NCBI GenBank assembly: GCA_003508835.1
Contig: PUFA01000164.1
Location: 1,860,001-1,924,000, forward strand
Length of the DNA stretch: 64,000 nt
Direction: 5' to 3'
Origin: Eonycteris spelaea
Taxonomy: Eukaryota > Chordata > Mammalia > Chiroptera > Pteropodidae
In this document: one piece after another, positions 24,706 to 37,204 of the stretch
How the letters are laid out: every line of letters starts with the position of its first letter
How positions within the stretch are numbered: position 1 is the first letter of the stretch
Position numbers and translations under genes: made by a program
The notes under the pieces: model-generated
What the model was told of the DNA's origin: nothing
Databases searched by the model: none
What the model saw: the letters and a program-made list of their open reading frames with translations, nothing else

Positions 24706-27119
24706 TGAAATAAAATTATGTTTATGCTAATATTTCTAATGAAATCATATCTTTTTCTCATGTTATTGAAGTAATGAGGTTTTCATTAATTACACAGACA
24801 AATCTAAAACTTGATTATACATGAAACATTTTTTAGTTATTTTATGAGAGCCATTTATGAGCTCATTCATTGGTCATTATAGAAAGTACATCATCCACGT
24901 CTTATCGTTCATGGTGAATGGACATCTTGTAATTTGTTGTATCTCAGAATCTAGGCAAGATACTTACTTTCTTTTAGACTTTTTGTTCACAGAACATGTA
25001 TCTTTCTCTCTTATGTGAAAAAGAAAATTGTATTCCCTAAGTGTTTGAAAGTCATTTTATTTCCTCCATCTTTAGTTCCTTAATTCAGAAACACTCAGTA
25101 GTAAATCAGTGTCCATTTCTAAGAACTGGGTATGAAACCTGAATGAGACATTCAATAGCATAGTAGCATTTTACAAAATCCATGCAACACTATTTTTAAC
25201 ATTACTAGGAAACCTTATGATTTAAGGAAATTAGATATTCATTGGAACTTTATTTTTTCCAAGTCTCTTAAAGGAGCTACACACATATTAATAATTAGCC
25301 TTTTTGAATACCATAACTATAGAAAGCTGCTGCTTTTAATACATCTTGCACCATATCAGTTTACTGTTGCTTCATCAGCTTAGACGTTATTAAGATCTTT
25401 TTTCAACTTCTTGTTAAGAAATGCCTCAGGTTCTTTTTTAAAAGCACTGTTTCATTTTAGCAGAATGATACATTGGAAACAATCTTACCCATCTTGAAAT
25501 ACTAAATACCAGAGTGATTATTGAACGATGGAATGTTTCCATTACTTTTGTCTTGCAGAAGGTTTTCTGTATCATTAATTTTTTAGTGCCGACAGAGAAT
25601 TGCAATATTCTAAAGTGCAGCCCCTTTCTCAGTGAATCTCATAAATCTCATGGCCACTGTGGTTAGAAAGCAGGGGGCTTTTAAAATTGCAGATATTTCT
25701 GGTCCAAAGACAAATATCTTTCAAGGATTTATTTTTGTCGTTGCGATTACGTAGAAGAGATACTTCAGGACAATTCTGTGGTGTAACTTGATGGGCTCTG
25801 AGTAAGTGGTCTGAAAACCTTGGTTCTGATTCAAACTGGATCACTAGCTGGCCACATGAACGTGTAGATACTAATTTATTCCAGGAAGAATTAACATTTT
25901 AAAGCAGCATTCTGCTACTAATGCTTTCTAATTCGTATGATGAAATTAAATACATCAATACGCTATGATGTTTTTTGAAAAGGAATGAGCACATTTTTTT
26001 TATAAAAGAAAATCATGACTTCTTAGAAAGACTCATCCTGATATTGATATTTCTGACTGAAGTTAGGACAATCCTATGTAGTTTCCTAGGAAATTTTTTT
26101 CTGAGAAAATAGAGCAATTATCATGGTGGCATTCTAATTTGGGGTCTTCAAAATTAGGTCTCCTGAGTTGATAATTTTGGGACGTTCAACATGGGAAGCA
26201 GTAGTCTGATGCACTCTAATCATAGATGCTCCAAGATTGAAAAAATCATTTTCTACTGACCATGTCATTTATGTGTCTACCATCATTTTTATAGAGCTGG
26301 AAAATATTCAGGTAGGTAGAATGTAAGTGATGATATTCAGTAAGGTCTTGAAACAATTTATGAAAGCAGACAAGAAGCAAAGAATTCACTAGCTAATTTT
26401 TTTTCTGGATAAATAAAAAATATTACATAATTTAATTCACAAATCATATTTAGTTCTTAGTTCTTCATCTTTTATTTCAGAATAGAAAGTTCATATTTAA
26501 TAAATATATTTAATGGAAGTAAAAAGAGTCTGATACTTACTTTGATAAAAATAGACTAAAATCTTTTGGACATCATGTATTTTTAAAAGCTCATAGTTTT
26601 GTTTAAAAAAGTACCATGTTAGAAATTATTTAAGACATATTTTTAAAAATATTATGAATTGAGTTAGGCACATGCATTTTAAGTTTCATACATTAAATTT
26701 TGGTGGCATATTGCTGCTAATTATTTTATTTCAGATTTATTTTTATCCACATAATTTTATTTTCACATAGACTATTTACTATATAAGTGGTTATATTTAA
26801 ATACTTTATCCATTCTTATTTTCTTCAGGAAGCCATAGCATAATAGCCATTGGTAGTGAAAATGGGTACAATATTTTAAGGACTTCAAAATACAAATGTA
26901 TGAGATGCTTTTCACAATGATTTGAATTTTTGTTATTAAAAGAACAGATTCCTGAATGTCCCTGACACATCCTGAACGACTGCCTTTCCCAAAACCTGTT
27001 ATGACTGGCCTTTATAAGTTAGGTTAAGCCATAGTTTGGTTTTTAACTTTTTCTGTACTAATATTATTTCCATGTGATCATGGCTTTAAATATTATCTAT
27101 ATTTTGCTGACTCATGGTC
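24706..27119. other. Long unassigned AT-rich stretch
   Basis: About 2.4 kb with no family recognised and no frame over 71 codons. Confidence 0.4.
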
Positions 27120-27990
27120 ATCTACATTTATCTCTATGCCTCCCTTGAAGTTCAGCCTCAAATGTCCAGCTGCCTTAAAACATCTCATCTGGCTGAATAA
27201 TAGTGACCTCAAATTTAACATATGGAATGTAGGACACTTGATGTACCCCATTAACATCCAAACCTGTAAGTATGTCTAATCCTGGTCTTCCTCACCATGA
27301 TAAACGAAACAACCTAAAAGAATAGGTATAAAAAAAAAAAATCCAAGGGTGGACTTTTATTAAACCTCTTCCTCTTTCCCTGAATTCAATTAATCAGTGA
27401 ATCCTATTGACTTGATTTCCAAAATATATCTTAAATGTATTTTTTCTTCATCTCCAGTGTCAATTCCCTATTCCAGCATAAATACATAAATATACAGATA
27501 AATCAATAGATATGAAATTTCAGTTTTACCCTTACATATCTCCATAGTTGCCCTCCACAATCTGTTCTTCAAAGAACAAACAGAATAATCTTTTTTTACT
27601 TAAGTGTAATCAAATTACTCTGTTGCTTTAAAATTTCCTCTTATATTTAGAATAAAATCCAGACTCTTTAGCATGGCTCATAGCATCGTACATACCTAGT
27701 TCTTGTCTATCTATTAAAATTATCCTCTAAATCTCTCCATTTCCCAGCCACGCTGGTATTTTCTGTTCCTTGAAGTTGCTAAGCATGTTTCTCTCAATGT
27801 CTTTGAGCTTGTTGTTCCTTCCACCTGGAATTCTCTTACTCAGACTTCTCAGATTTCAATTTTCAGTCCAATTTCAGTGCCTCTGAAAGGCTCTGCCTGA
27901 TGTACGCCTGTCAGCCACAGTTTTACTCCACATCCCCATGAGTCATGGGACTTCATGTAGCTCATTTTGCTTAGGATGGTATCTGGTGGT
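27120..27990 (+). mobile_element. L2-like ancient LINE, about 870 bp
   Basis: Blocks in consensus order: 'cctcaaatgtccagctgcct' (27,156), 'gacctcaaatttaacatatg' (27,206), 'ttgatttccaaaatatatct' (27,413), 'taaaatccagactctttagc' (27,653), 'ccagccacgctggtattttc' (27,746) and 'ccacctggaattctcttact' (27,821). This is a broad piece of the old LINE whose 3' end resembles L2. No frame survives. The family name is from memory. Confidence 0.6.
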
Positions 27991-29049
27991 TAATTGATTT
28001 AATTAAAATCTTTGTTGATTTAAGCTCTCAAAAAGCCATAGGAATGTATTCGCACTAAAGTATACATAACTAATTAAAGAACAATTTCTAACCTATCATT
28101 AAATTCTAAACTTAAAAAATAAAGCATATTAAAAATAGTCACTAGTATAAGGGATTTAAGGCACCCTTCGTCAGATGGTGGCAGGATTTGAAGGGACGGT
28201 CACTGGTCTTGCTGCTACCACAAGTAATACCCAAAGTCATTCCTTCTAAGCTTTGCTACAAAAGTATCCAAGAACATTGATTTTCTATCATTTTCATTTT
28301 CCAATACACTTTATTAAATTGGATAAAAACATTGCATCAAGGAACACAGCTTATAGTACCAATAAAAAAATACTTTATCTCCATGCTTTATAAACATGCT
28401 TTAATACATACTTTTAAAGTATGGAAGTTGTGAACAGTTAACCATGAATTGTAGAGTTATAATTTTGCTGATGAAATCTTGAGGCACAAAACCATGGGTC
28501 ATATCCTAGAATTTAATTTGAAACTCTTTTCACAGTTAGAGGACTTCCACTTGAAAACTGATAAGACAGGTTGTGAATTAACAGTCATAAAATGCATTGT
28601 TCTATGAACACCATATTGAATTAATAAAGGAAATATGAATCAGATTAGTGAGAAAGGAAAGTATATTTTCTAGTTTAGTGAAAGAATATACCGAGGTCAT
28701 TCTTTAGAATTAGGAATGAATGCTGTAATTTTCTTCAAGCTATAACTGTTTTCAAAAAAAATTTTTACTCAAATGAGTCAAACCCATACAGATAAAATGT
28801 TCTGATGTTGGAGATTCTAGGAAGTAGGATGCTGCCATGGAGACACATGGACAATGTTTTACTATTTTATTCATCATGTCAATATCACATGCACATACTT
28901 TTAAATTAGACCTTTGATTTTCCCTTCGGAGAGTCTGCAAAGTGACATGGGGTAAAGGATGATCTGATCTAGTCTTCTTATTTTACATATGAGTGAGTAT
29001 ATTGAGTCTGAAATAAGTTAAATGACAAATGCAAAGAACTTGAACTTGA
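27991..29049. other. Unassigned stretch
   Basis: No element recognised. The 62-codon minus frame at 28,752-28,940 has no known motif. Confidence 0.4.
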
Positions 29050-29250
29050 AATATGACTACCTAGCTCTAACATCAGCCATAAAATTTACTAGCTGTGTAA
29101 CCTTTCCCAAATTATATAACCTCCCAATCCTGTTTCCTCATTTGTAAAGGGGAGATAATATTTACCTTGCAGATAATTTTATAAAAAATAAAGTAATGTA
29201 TAGGTAATGTATGTAAAAAAGTAACAACAGGGCTTAGTGTCTATTTACCA
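29050..29250 (+). mobile_element. MIR SINE
   Basis: MIR core in forward order: 'ttactagctgtgtaaccttt' (29,087), 'cctgtttcctcatttgtaaa' (29,129), 'ggggagataatatttacctt' and an end resembling 'agggcttagtgtctatt'. MIR is an ancient tRNA-derived SINE shared by mammals. Confidence 0.8.
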
Positions 29251-30129
29251 GATTCTATCTACAATCTAGCAATGTCTTTCTGCCCATTTAATTATTAAAT
29301 CTTCATTTGTTACTTTGTTGGCAGACTTAGTTTTCTCCTGCACCATTTTCTCTTACTTTCCTATCTTTAGAAAATACAATTAAACTAAATTTTTCTAGAA
29401 AATAAGTTGACATCAAATAATTAAACCAGCACCAAAACAACTATAAAACTAACTAAATATGTATATTTTCAATTTCATTTTGTTTGTACTTAATTCTTGT
29501 TTTATAATTTATTGTTGTAAACTAAATTTAACCAAGAAAAATATCTTGAATACTCTTTTTAAGCAATAAAATGCAACATTGTTATAATCTTTCCAACTCT
29601 ACCTCCAATTAGCTATGTGAACCAGAATGTGGAGCAAATTTTCTGAGACTCAGGTTAATAAATTAATAGACATATTAATTGACATATTGGCATACTATTA
29701 TGTAAACACTAACTTTTATGATATTAAATCTTGAGATAATTTGTTTTTTGCTAGATGACAGTGTGACATGTTTAAGATTTAGATTTACAACCTAATGGAT
29801 GTTAAAAATAGAAACATTTAAAAAAAACAAAAAATCAAAACCAATACAATTGTCACAGCTAATAGACACAGTAGAGTAGGAAGTAAAGCTAACCTATTGG
29901 ATAAGCCAGGCAAGCAAGTAGTCAGTGTAATATATGGTCATTTGCTTTGAAGCCGGACTATTGCAATTTTTACTTGTAATCAGAAAAAGATCAAAACCAT
30001 TTGATTTCTCTTATTTTTCTACTGCTTTACATACAAAGACTTGAAGAACTGAACAAACCCTATAATTTCACACTCAACTGCACTATTTACTCAATTCATG
30101 TGAGTATCGTAAAATACAACATTACCAAT
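29251..30129. other. Unassigned stretch
   Basis: AT-rich, no element or gene recognised. The 80-codon plus frame at 30,001-30,243 overlaps the following L2-like piece and shows no domain. Confidence 0.4.
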
Positions 30130-30260
30130 AAACAAATACAGACTCAACACCTCCCAAGAACAGAGCTTGTGTTAAGCAGAGATTGGAGCCAACCAAATGA
30201 AAGACGTGGTCTCGGGCCTCCAGCACCTTATAATCAGGGCTAGAGAATGTCACTGCTATG
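30130..30260 (-). mobile_element. Possible L2 fragment
   Basis: 'ccaaatgaaagacgtggtct' and 'ctccagcaccttataatcag' resemble the reverse of an L2 block ('gacatggtccctgccctcaaggagcttataatc'). An A15 run follows at 30,270-30,284. Weak. Confidence 0.35.
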
Positions 30261-31024
30261 GATATTTAAAAAAAAAAAAAAAATGTTGAGATTATGTTGT
30301 GTTTCCTTAAGAAAGGATTTGAGTCATAGAATAAAAAGAAAATGTGATTTTTCTATAGATTATGTACGTAAATGAAAGAAGTAACTCTGAATTATCAAAC
30401 TACTATCTATATCAGTTAATGTCTGCTCCATTTTTACATTATTTATCAATTAATACACTGATGCTCCCAATACACCCGACTGGGGAAATTTAAGGGGAAG
30501 AATGAAAGATTAAGAGGTGATTTTATGAATAAAAATAAATTGTCAAGAGTTTTAAAGGCGAAAGAGATAATAGAGTTTCATAAAGATAAAAAAAAATAGA
30601 AACAGGTAGAAATACATAAAATTTGGAAGCAGTGTTATTTAATATTATTAGAAAATAATTATTTGGGTTACGTGGCTCAGAAAGAGTGAGACTAACAAAA
30701 TTTATTTACTTTTGTTCATTTTTCTGAAATCACCTTAGTTGTTTATTCAAAATGCCTTTTTCTTAATCAGCACAGAATGAATCATAATTTGCTCATAGAA
30801 TAGCATGTTTGCTATACATTTGTACATTCTATCTTATGGAGAAATTTTAATATCTAAATATTTTAATATTTATCTAAATTTTTTCTTTTGGGGAATGGCT
30901 TTTTCTCTTTTTCTCAATAAATTTCACATAAAATTTAGAATTAGAGGTTTCCACATTCAATGGAAAATAAGATTGTATCTGTAATAGCACATCAAACGTA
31001 AGACATGTACATCTTTATTTTAAT
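30261..31024. other. Unassigned stretch
   Basis: Nothing recognised beyond A-rich runs. Confidence 0.4.
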
Positions 31025-31110
31025 TATGGTTTCACAGATACATATATATGTCAAAACATCAAATTATACACTTCATATGCAGTTTACTGTATGTCAACTA
31101 CACCTCAAAA
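31025..31110 (+). mobile_element. L1 3' UTR end fragment
   Basis: 'ttatggtttcacagatacat' then 'gtcaaaacatcaaattatac' and 'gtatgtcaactacacctcaa' with 'gagctgttaag' reproduce the final block of an old L1 3' UTR. It is very short because of 5' truncation. Confidence 0.7.
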
Positions 31111-32269
31111 GAGCTGTTAAGAATCAAACTGAAAAATCACATATTAAGGCAGCACGAGGTAAAATTGCAGAAGGCAAGTAAAATTTAGAATGTAATAGAT
31201 ACATATATTTTAAATATTTTTTGTGGTGTTTTATTAGGAACTGGTATCTAGAACTTCCTACTCTTATTCTTGTCCTTACTAATTGTTTTCCTCTCTCACT
31301 CCACCATGAGAATTTATAGTTTAACACCTCTAAGGAATAACACATATTACTTTGAGATGCAGTCATTTTACAGTTAGAAATGTCATCTTCTTGGTGAGAC
31401 AGAATTTATTTTATTTTGACTTCTATTAGTGTAGTTCTGTCCTGCTAGACCCCAGAATCATCTTCCTTTTCCATAGATACATCTGAAAATAGCTGAAGAA
31501 GGCTATTCTACACCTCTGAAACCATCCCTTCTATGATAAAAATATACCAGTTTATTCTGTCATTTCGAGATATTATTCTACTTCATTCATCTCACTCAAG
31601 ATTCCCTTGAGTTTGTTAGTGTCACTCTTAAAGTATGAATCTAAAACTAAAAGCAATAATCTGGATTTAATATGATCAGCACAGAGCACTAGGAGACTAT
31701 AATCTCCTTTGTTTTGAGCCACATAACAGCCTAAAATTGGATTACCTTTTTTAGCAACAGTGTCATGTGTCATTTCCTATTGAACTTGAAGCTAAATAAA
31801 ACTTCACATTTTTATGTTTCAGTAGAATGGCAATAAATCCTGTTTTTCTACTTTTTATTTATATAAAACCAAATGTTGGAACCTAAATGTAGAAATTTAT
31901 ATTTGCTCCTGTGAAATTACATCTTGTCTTATGCTTCTCATTTCTGCCTGTTGAGATCATTTTGAATCTAATCTATCTATCTACTATATTTATAGCTCCT
32001 CTTAGCTTTAGGTAATTCACAAATCTCATACACAACATTGTATTTCATGTGTTCTCCTTTAGCCTTATATTCCCCTCTAGCTACCAATTTACCTTTCACC
32101 TTCACTTCACAATTACAGTAGACATATATTATATACTGCCCAATGCACCTTGCTTTAAGAAATAATTTCTTTTCTTCTCTTTATAGAACTGGAAAATTTT
32201 AGCAAACCTACTCCTCCTCCACTAAGTAAAATATGAACTATACTGGTCAATTTGAATACTCTATTTCAA
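31111..32269. other. Unassigned stretch
   Basis: No element recognised. The minus frames of 80 codons (31,124-31,366) and 66 codons (31,573-31,773) lack known motifs. Confidence 0.4.
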
Positions 32270-32600
32270 AGGCTACAGTGACTGATTAATGAAAGGCCTC
32301 ATTACCCACACTGAACCAATCAAAATCCTCTCCAAGAGTTTTATACAAATGAAATGTAAAATACACTTCCTTGCCATTCAGGTCATGTCACAATAACTGG
32401 AAGAATGTAATCATCCTATTTAGCGTAAAGAGGGATAGCCGCTGGGATTTATAATCATAGATGGCTAGAGAAGGGAAAAGAGCTGTGACAACTTGTGTTA
32501 ACCTTTGGATCCAACTATAACTAAGTCATGGTCATGCCTTAACATCCTTGTAATGTTAGCTAATTAATTCTGTTTTTATATAAACTTTACTATTCACTGT
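32270..32600 (+). mobile_element. Possible old LTR-type repeat
   Basis: 'actgaaccaatcaaaatcct' (32,311), 'gagctgtgacaacttgtgt' and 'ggatccaactataactaagt' (32,507) recall an old dispersed repeat whose consensus contains 'ggaccaatcagagtcct' and 'gcccctggatccagcc'. Strongly diverged; could be chance similarity. Confidence 0.35.
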
Positions 32601-33224
32601 TAATAATAAATAATAAGAGTAACATTTTATTATAAAAATACAAAGTATGGAAAAGCAAGTCATATATATATATATATAAATATGTAATACTATATTATAG
32701 ACAGAGATCTCTTTAAAATATTATTTCTAATCCCAACACGCCCTATGTGTACAAGCGCTTTTTATTTATTAACTCTACGGAGAGTCAAATCGATGTCATA
32801 TGTAGCAGACAGTGTCAGTGGTGCAGTTCTGCTCCCTTAGAACTTAAAATTCTAGGTAAACTTTGAACACAGAATACATTGAATATATTTTTGCAATCCA
32901 TTACACAAGTAATCCCTCCCTCCCTTCCTTTTTTTCTAAAAACAAAATAAATACTCAAAACTCACTGTTTCCAAATTATTTTACAGTCGTGTATGCCCTT
33001 GAGGTAATCAGTATCTGTATGATGGAAACACTACATAGTAATATGCATTGTGCATTTCTTCCCAGCTCTCATTCAGTGACTTTATGATAGATAGGATCAA
33101 CCATCATGGGAGTATTTATATTATAACATCGGCGAAAACTGCAAATCAAGCTCCCTTCCCACCACACCTGGTTATGAATAGTTTATAAGCACACAATGGA
33201 GTAGAGTAATAGAAATAGAAAGTA
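32601..33224. other. Unassigned stretch with a short TA run
   Basis: A TA-dinucleotide run lies at 32,662-32,678. The 74-codon frame at 32,863-33,087 has no domain. Confidence 0.4.
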
Positions 33225-33400
33225 CTTGATGCTACTATGTATCATTTGGTCTTCATGCCTTAAGTACATTAACCCATTCAAATCTCACAATAACAGTGTG
33301 AGCTGGGAACTATTTTTATCCTCATAGGGTGACAAAACAAAGAAGTTACATAACTCCTCTGAGGTAGCACAATTAGTATGTCGCAAACTGACAGCATAGA
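33225..33400 (-). mobile_element. MIR SINE
   Basis: Reverse MIR order: 'ccttaagtacattaacccat', 'aaatctcacaataacagtgt', 'actatttttatcctcatagg' and 'gaagttacataactcctctg'. Most of the 3' two-thirds of the element is present. Confidence 0.75.
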
Positions 33401-34419
33401 ACAATTTGATCTGTGTCATCTTTTATCATTACATGAGATATCATGAGCTGAGAATGATACCTTACATTTTTAAAGGGTTGGGCAATGATTTCTCCAGTTT
33501 GGATATTTAAAAAGACTCCACAGAGCATACTCACGAAAGGCTTTTATTTGGTTCACTTTCTAGCTGAAACACTTTTAAAGGAAAAAACAATAAACAAAAC
33601 ACTTCAATAATTATCTTGAGCTCCTAAAAGCATAATCTTATAACAATTTAATGTTTCATATCACTGAAATGTTCATTATAGTGTCATGAGATTTGTTTGT
33701 TAGTGTTTTCTTTGTTATTTGATACTCATTTCAAATTTTTGTTTTGCTGCTTTTTTTCAAATCTGAGATCTTCATGGATACAGTTGTTCAAATGTGTCAT
33801 TACTTTGGATATTTTTCATTTTCCGTGTTTCTTTCTCACATGGTTATTCAGAATATATGTATATATAGTCAGATCTGGGCAGGGGGGAGGTTCATAAAAT
33901 TTGTATGACACTTGGGTCATAGTCTTTCTCACATTTGCCATTAGGTTATTACTTTCTTCTCTTGAGATATTAAACACTTCTTTTCCTAAAGTCTTTGGCC
34001 CTTATGGGACCTACAGCTCAATATTCCTTTCCTCTGATTTCACAAATATTAAGGTGGCATTCTTCTTTTTTCCATATGTAACAACTAGTTCTATAAACTC
34101 ATATTTTCATTCTTAGTATGAATGAATTTCAAAGTAATGCTTTCCATTATTGTTCCTTATATGCTCTAAATTTATCAACAAATTAATTTGAATTATTTTA
34201 AGTCTCTATTAAGTCTCTATTGTCTGTGTTTTTATTTCATATAGATAATACCTCATAGATGTTTAAGTATAAGATATGGTCAGAAAATTATGAAAGAGTC
34301 AATCAACCTTGAGTCTGAGTACTGGATCTTTCTTTTACTAGGTTTAGAACCATCAAAAATTAATTTGTGTTTTATATATTCAAAAAGGATTGCATATTAG
34401 CTATTATATTACTTTGTAG
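33401..34419. other. Unassigned stretch
   Basis: T-rich, with frames of 66 and 71 codons at 33,697-34,116 that show no recognised domain. Confidence 0.4.
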
Positions 34420-34500
34420 CAGCATTACTCCTAAATGGCACAGTAAATGTAGAGCTCTTAACATTATGCCTGACACATAGTAAGTGCTCAAAAATAAACC
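34420..34500 (+). mobile_element. MIR 3' end fragment
   Basis: 'gagctcttaacattatgcct' followed by 'gacacatagtaagtgctcaa' is the MIR (or L2) 3' terminal block. Confidence 0.6.
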
Positions 34501-34714
34501 TTCTTATAAGAAAATAGTTCTTGTGCCTAAATTCGAAAGTCTTGAATTCATTAAAGAAGATAACTGAATTTGAATGAAAACGCAACTCCATTGTCCCTTC
34601 CATGACAATGGAAGAGACACATCACGATTGTGATGACTGATCATGATGACATGTGTAAGTGCCTAAATCATATAACTGATTCTATGCCTACACTCTTGCT
34701 GCATTTATCTGCAG

Positions 34715-34870
34715 ATTTAAAGTGTATGAACTACTTCTCTCATTTTACACCTGGTTAAAATGGGACTCAGAAAATTAAGTGACTTGCACAAGATCATTCT
34801 ATTGGTTGCAGATCTATGATTCACATTTAAGTTTGTCTGATGTTAAAGTATCTTTCCACTATATTGTGCT
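34715..34870 (-). mobile_element. MIR fragment
   Basis: Reverse MIR order: 'cattttacacctggttaaaa', 'gggactcagaaaattaagtg', 'acttgcacaagatcattcta', then a decayed 'cagatctatgattcacattt' corresponding to the tRNA-derived part. Confidence 0.65.
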
Positions 34871-35208
34871 CTTTCTGTCTGTATCTAGGAGCCCAAATTT
34901 TGAACTTAAGATTTAACTTCTAAGAAGGCAAATCCATAAAAAGATGTAATAATCTCTAGCTCCAAATCTGTGCCATGTTCATGCAATGGCCCATTAAAAT
35001 TTCATATTAAATCGCATACATGGATGGATAGATGGATTAATGAATGTATAAATAGATAGACAAATACTTCTAGCTCTTAGTACTTACTCAAATTGAGAAA
35101 GTATGCTTTACCATCCTCACTATACCATTATATTTTTATGCAAATCACTTTCAATTGACTTGCTGAAAAAAACAGGAAAGAAAAAGTAGCAGAAAGAAAA
35201 ATGTTTTC

Positions 35209-35371
35209 TCTTTTATCTATTTTTTTTATTATTATTTTTTACGCCTACAGCTCCTGATCTTCCTAGGTGGTCTCCCATCCAACTCCTAACCAGACCTGAC
35301 CCTGCTTAGACCCTGCTTAGCTTCCGAGATCAGACAGGATCAGGCTTGTTCAGGGTAGCATGGTCATTGAC
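35209..35371 (-). pseudogene. 5S rRNA-derived retroposon with A-rich tail
   Basis: On the minus strand, 35,371 down to 35,233 matches 5S rRNA along nearly its full length. The plus strand shows 'gcctacag' (3' end), 'ggtctcccatccaa', 'cctaaccag', 'gaccctgcttag', 'cttccgagatcagac' and 'gttcagggt', the reverse of the 5S sequence. It differs at many positions and carries an 11-bp tandem duplication (ACCCTGCTTAG at 35,299-35,309 and 35,310-35,320) inside the internal promoter region. After its 3' end comes an A-rich tail with TAATAATA spacing (plus-strand T-rich 35,209-35,232), so it was retroposed and is not a working 5S gene. It could be an ordinary processed 5S pseudogene or a member of a 5S-derived SINE family such as those of fruit bats. 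No convincing target duplication was seen. Confidence 0.9.
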
Positions 35372-35599
35372 TAAATGTGATTTAAATTGATATGATACTT
35401 GTCAAAGCTTATTCATTAATGACTAGAAGACTGCACTAGATTTAAGTTGGATTAATTAGTTCACTCTACTTAATACAAGTATAATTTCTCATTTTACTTT
35501 TAGTGACATTTTTAGGTTTAATTGCCAAGTGAATATAGAACTTGAACATCAACATTCTTTTAAAGTGTTAATGTTGCCGATTATGAGGGGAAATATTTA
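35372..35599. other. Unassigned stretch
   Basis: Nothing recognised between the 5S copy and the next MIR. Confidence 0.4.
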
Positions 35600-35820
35600 G
35601 TGTAAAAAGAACATGAGACCTAGGATCTAAAGACCATGGATCAAATCCTGAATCTGACATTTGCTTAATACGTTAGGCAAATTACTTCATTTCTATGGCT
35701 TACTTTTCTCTTTATTGAAGTTGTGGGAAATTATATTTCTAAAATGAGCTAATGCAAGTGAAAGTACTTTAAAAACTATAAAGTATCCTGAAGTGAAGAA
35801 ATCATTATCATCAGTAATCA
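35600..35820 (+). mobile_element. MIR SINE, near full length
   Basis: Forward MIR order from the tRNA-related head to the core: 'aagaacatgagacctaggat', 'ggatcaaatcctgaatctga', 'ttaggcaaattacttcattt', 'gtgggaaattatatttctaa' and 'gtgaaagtactttaaaaact'. The head box B region (atcaaatcc) is still visible. Confidence 0.75.
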
Positions 35821-36104
35821 TTTATCACCTGAAAATAGTTGAGCTAATGTTTAGCTTAGATACTATTGAAATAAACCCAGAAAGGACTTTCTGAAATCTT
35901 TTTATATCCAATATGATTTAGGTTCATATGTTCATATATAAGTAACTTGAAGCCAATAGGATAATTGGTAAACTTTAAAAAGATAAGTAAAACAGCCAGA
36001 ATGAAACAAAAGAAACTTTTACTAAGATGGATTTTTAAGAGCATAAACTATAAAATACATAAAATAAATTATGGTGTTCCCTTTAAACACAGCTAAGAAT
36101 CATT

Positions 36105-36225
36105 GATATTTTAATTATAAATTTACACACACATAATTATAAATATGTACATATAAAATATATAATTATTAATATACATAATTATAAATTTTATAATATA
36201 ATTATAAATGATAAATTAATGATTG
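36105..36225. repeat. AT-rich low-complexity tract
   Basis: Overlapping TAATTATAAAT and ATATAAAATATATAATT words, nearly free of G and C. Prone to foldback; no function implied. Confidence 0.7.
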
Positions 36226-36340
36226 CCAACATTTATTGAGTTCTTATCTTTTCAATCACTGGTCTAATCATTTTATACACATTATTTCTTTAAATCCTAG
36301 GACAACTCTACGTGTAAATGTATATTATTGCAATTCTAAC
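36226..36340 (-). mobile_element. MIR fragment, first of an adjacent pair
   Basis: 'ccaacatttattgagttctt', 'ggtctaatcattttatacac' and 'tttctttaaatcctaggaca' correspond to the MIR 3' half read backwards. Confidence 0.6.
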
Positions 36341-36409
36341 TGTATATTTTAAGAGATTCGTAATTTACAAAGATATACAAAATAGTAATAATATCAAAAA
36401 ATTACTGGG

Positions 36410-36595
36410 AATTTATACTCTGGAGATTCTTTTGAGCACTTTATATATATTAACTCAGTTCTCACCACAACACAATGAGGTAGGTACTATTAGTATTTCT
36501 ATTTAACAGTTTTAGCCTGGAAGATTTATATAACTTGCTTAAAATCACATAATTGGTAAGCGACAGAACTGTTAGCCCCAGAGGGCTCACTTCAG
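36410..36595 (-). mobile_element. MIR SINE, second of an adjacent pair
   Basis: 'ttgagcactttatatatatt', 'ctcaccacaacacaatgagg', 'taggtactattagtatttct', 'gcttaaaatcacataattgg' and 'taagcgacagaactgttagc' give a clear reverse MIR. It lies 70 bp from another MIR piece in the same orientation. Confidence 0.85.
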
Positions 36596-37204
36596 CACTA
36601 CAACAAGCAGTTCATTATCTGTGTCTTATTGCTAGAAAGTGATAACATCAGGATAAAATGTTAGGCAGGCTACTCTGTGCCCAGTGTTCTTAACCACTAC
36701 TACGTGTTTTTTCTGAATGCCTACCAGACGGCAAGCAGCCAGCAGAGCTGAATCTGTTCCCTAGAAAATCATACCAAATGGGAGAGATAGATTTGCTACT
36801 AATATTTATTCTGCCTTGATGTTTTAAGGTTTTCACACCATCCTTTTTGTTTAAGTCCTTTTGTTCTTAGCTATCTTTCACTTTCAGTAATTCCCAAATT
36901 CCTACACATATTTGTTTTTGCTGTCTGTCTTCTTCATTGTCATAATCATCATAATCATTTATCTAATCATACCATATGCATGATATACTCATTTTATTTA
37001 GTTGTCTCCATGACAAATGAAGTACAGAACTGTAAGAAGAGGGACAGAGAGGATCTAGGTCCCCAATTGTACCTTTATGGTACACAACAAAGATTACAGT
37101 CGATGTGGATTCTAAAAAATAGCAGCAGATCTCTGGCAGAAACGTTGCAAGCACAGTACGCTGGTGCTGGGAGTTACTTACCTATCTTGTCCACTGGTGA
37201 AGCC
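36596..37204. other. Unassigned stretch
   Basis: No element recognised. The overlapping frames at 36,963-37,231 on the two strands have no known domain. Confidence 0.4.

Noticed and set aside
35233..35371. Functional 5S rRNA gene
   Set aside because: Many substitutions, an 11-bp insertion in the internal promoter, and an A-rich tail show a retroposed dead copy.
35201..35380. Target-site duplication around the 5S retroposon (shared AAATGT)
   Set aside because: Only six bases match and the position relative to the tail is ambiguous; not convincing.
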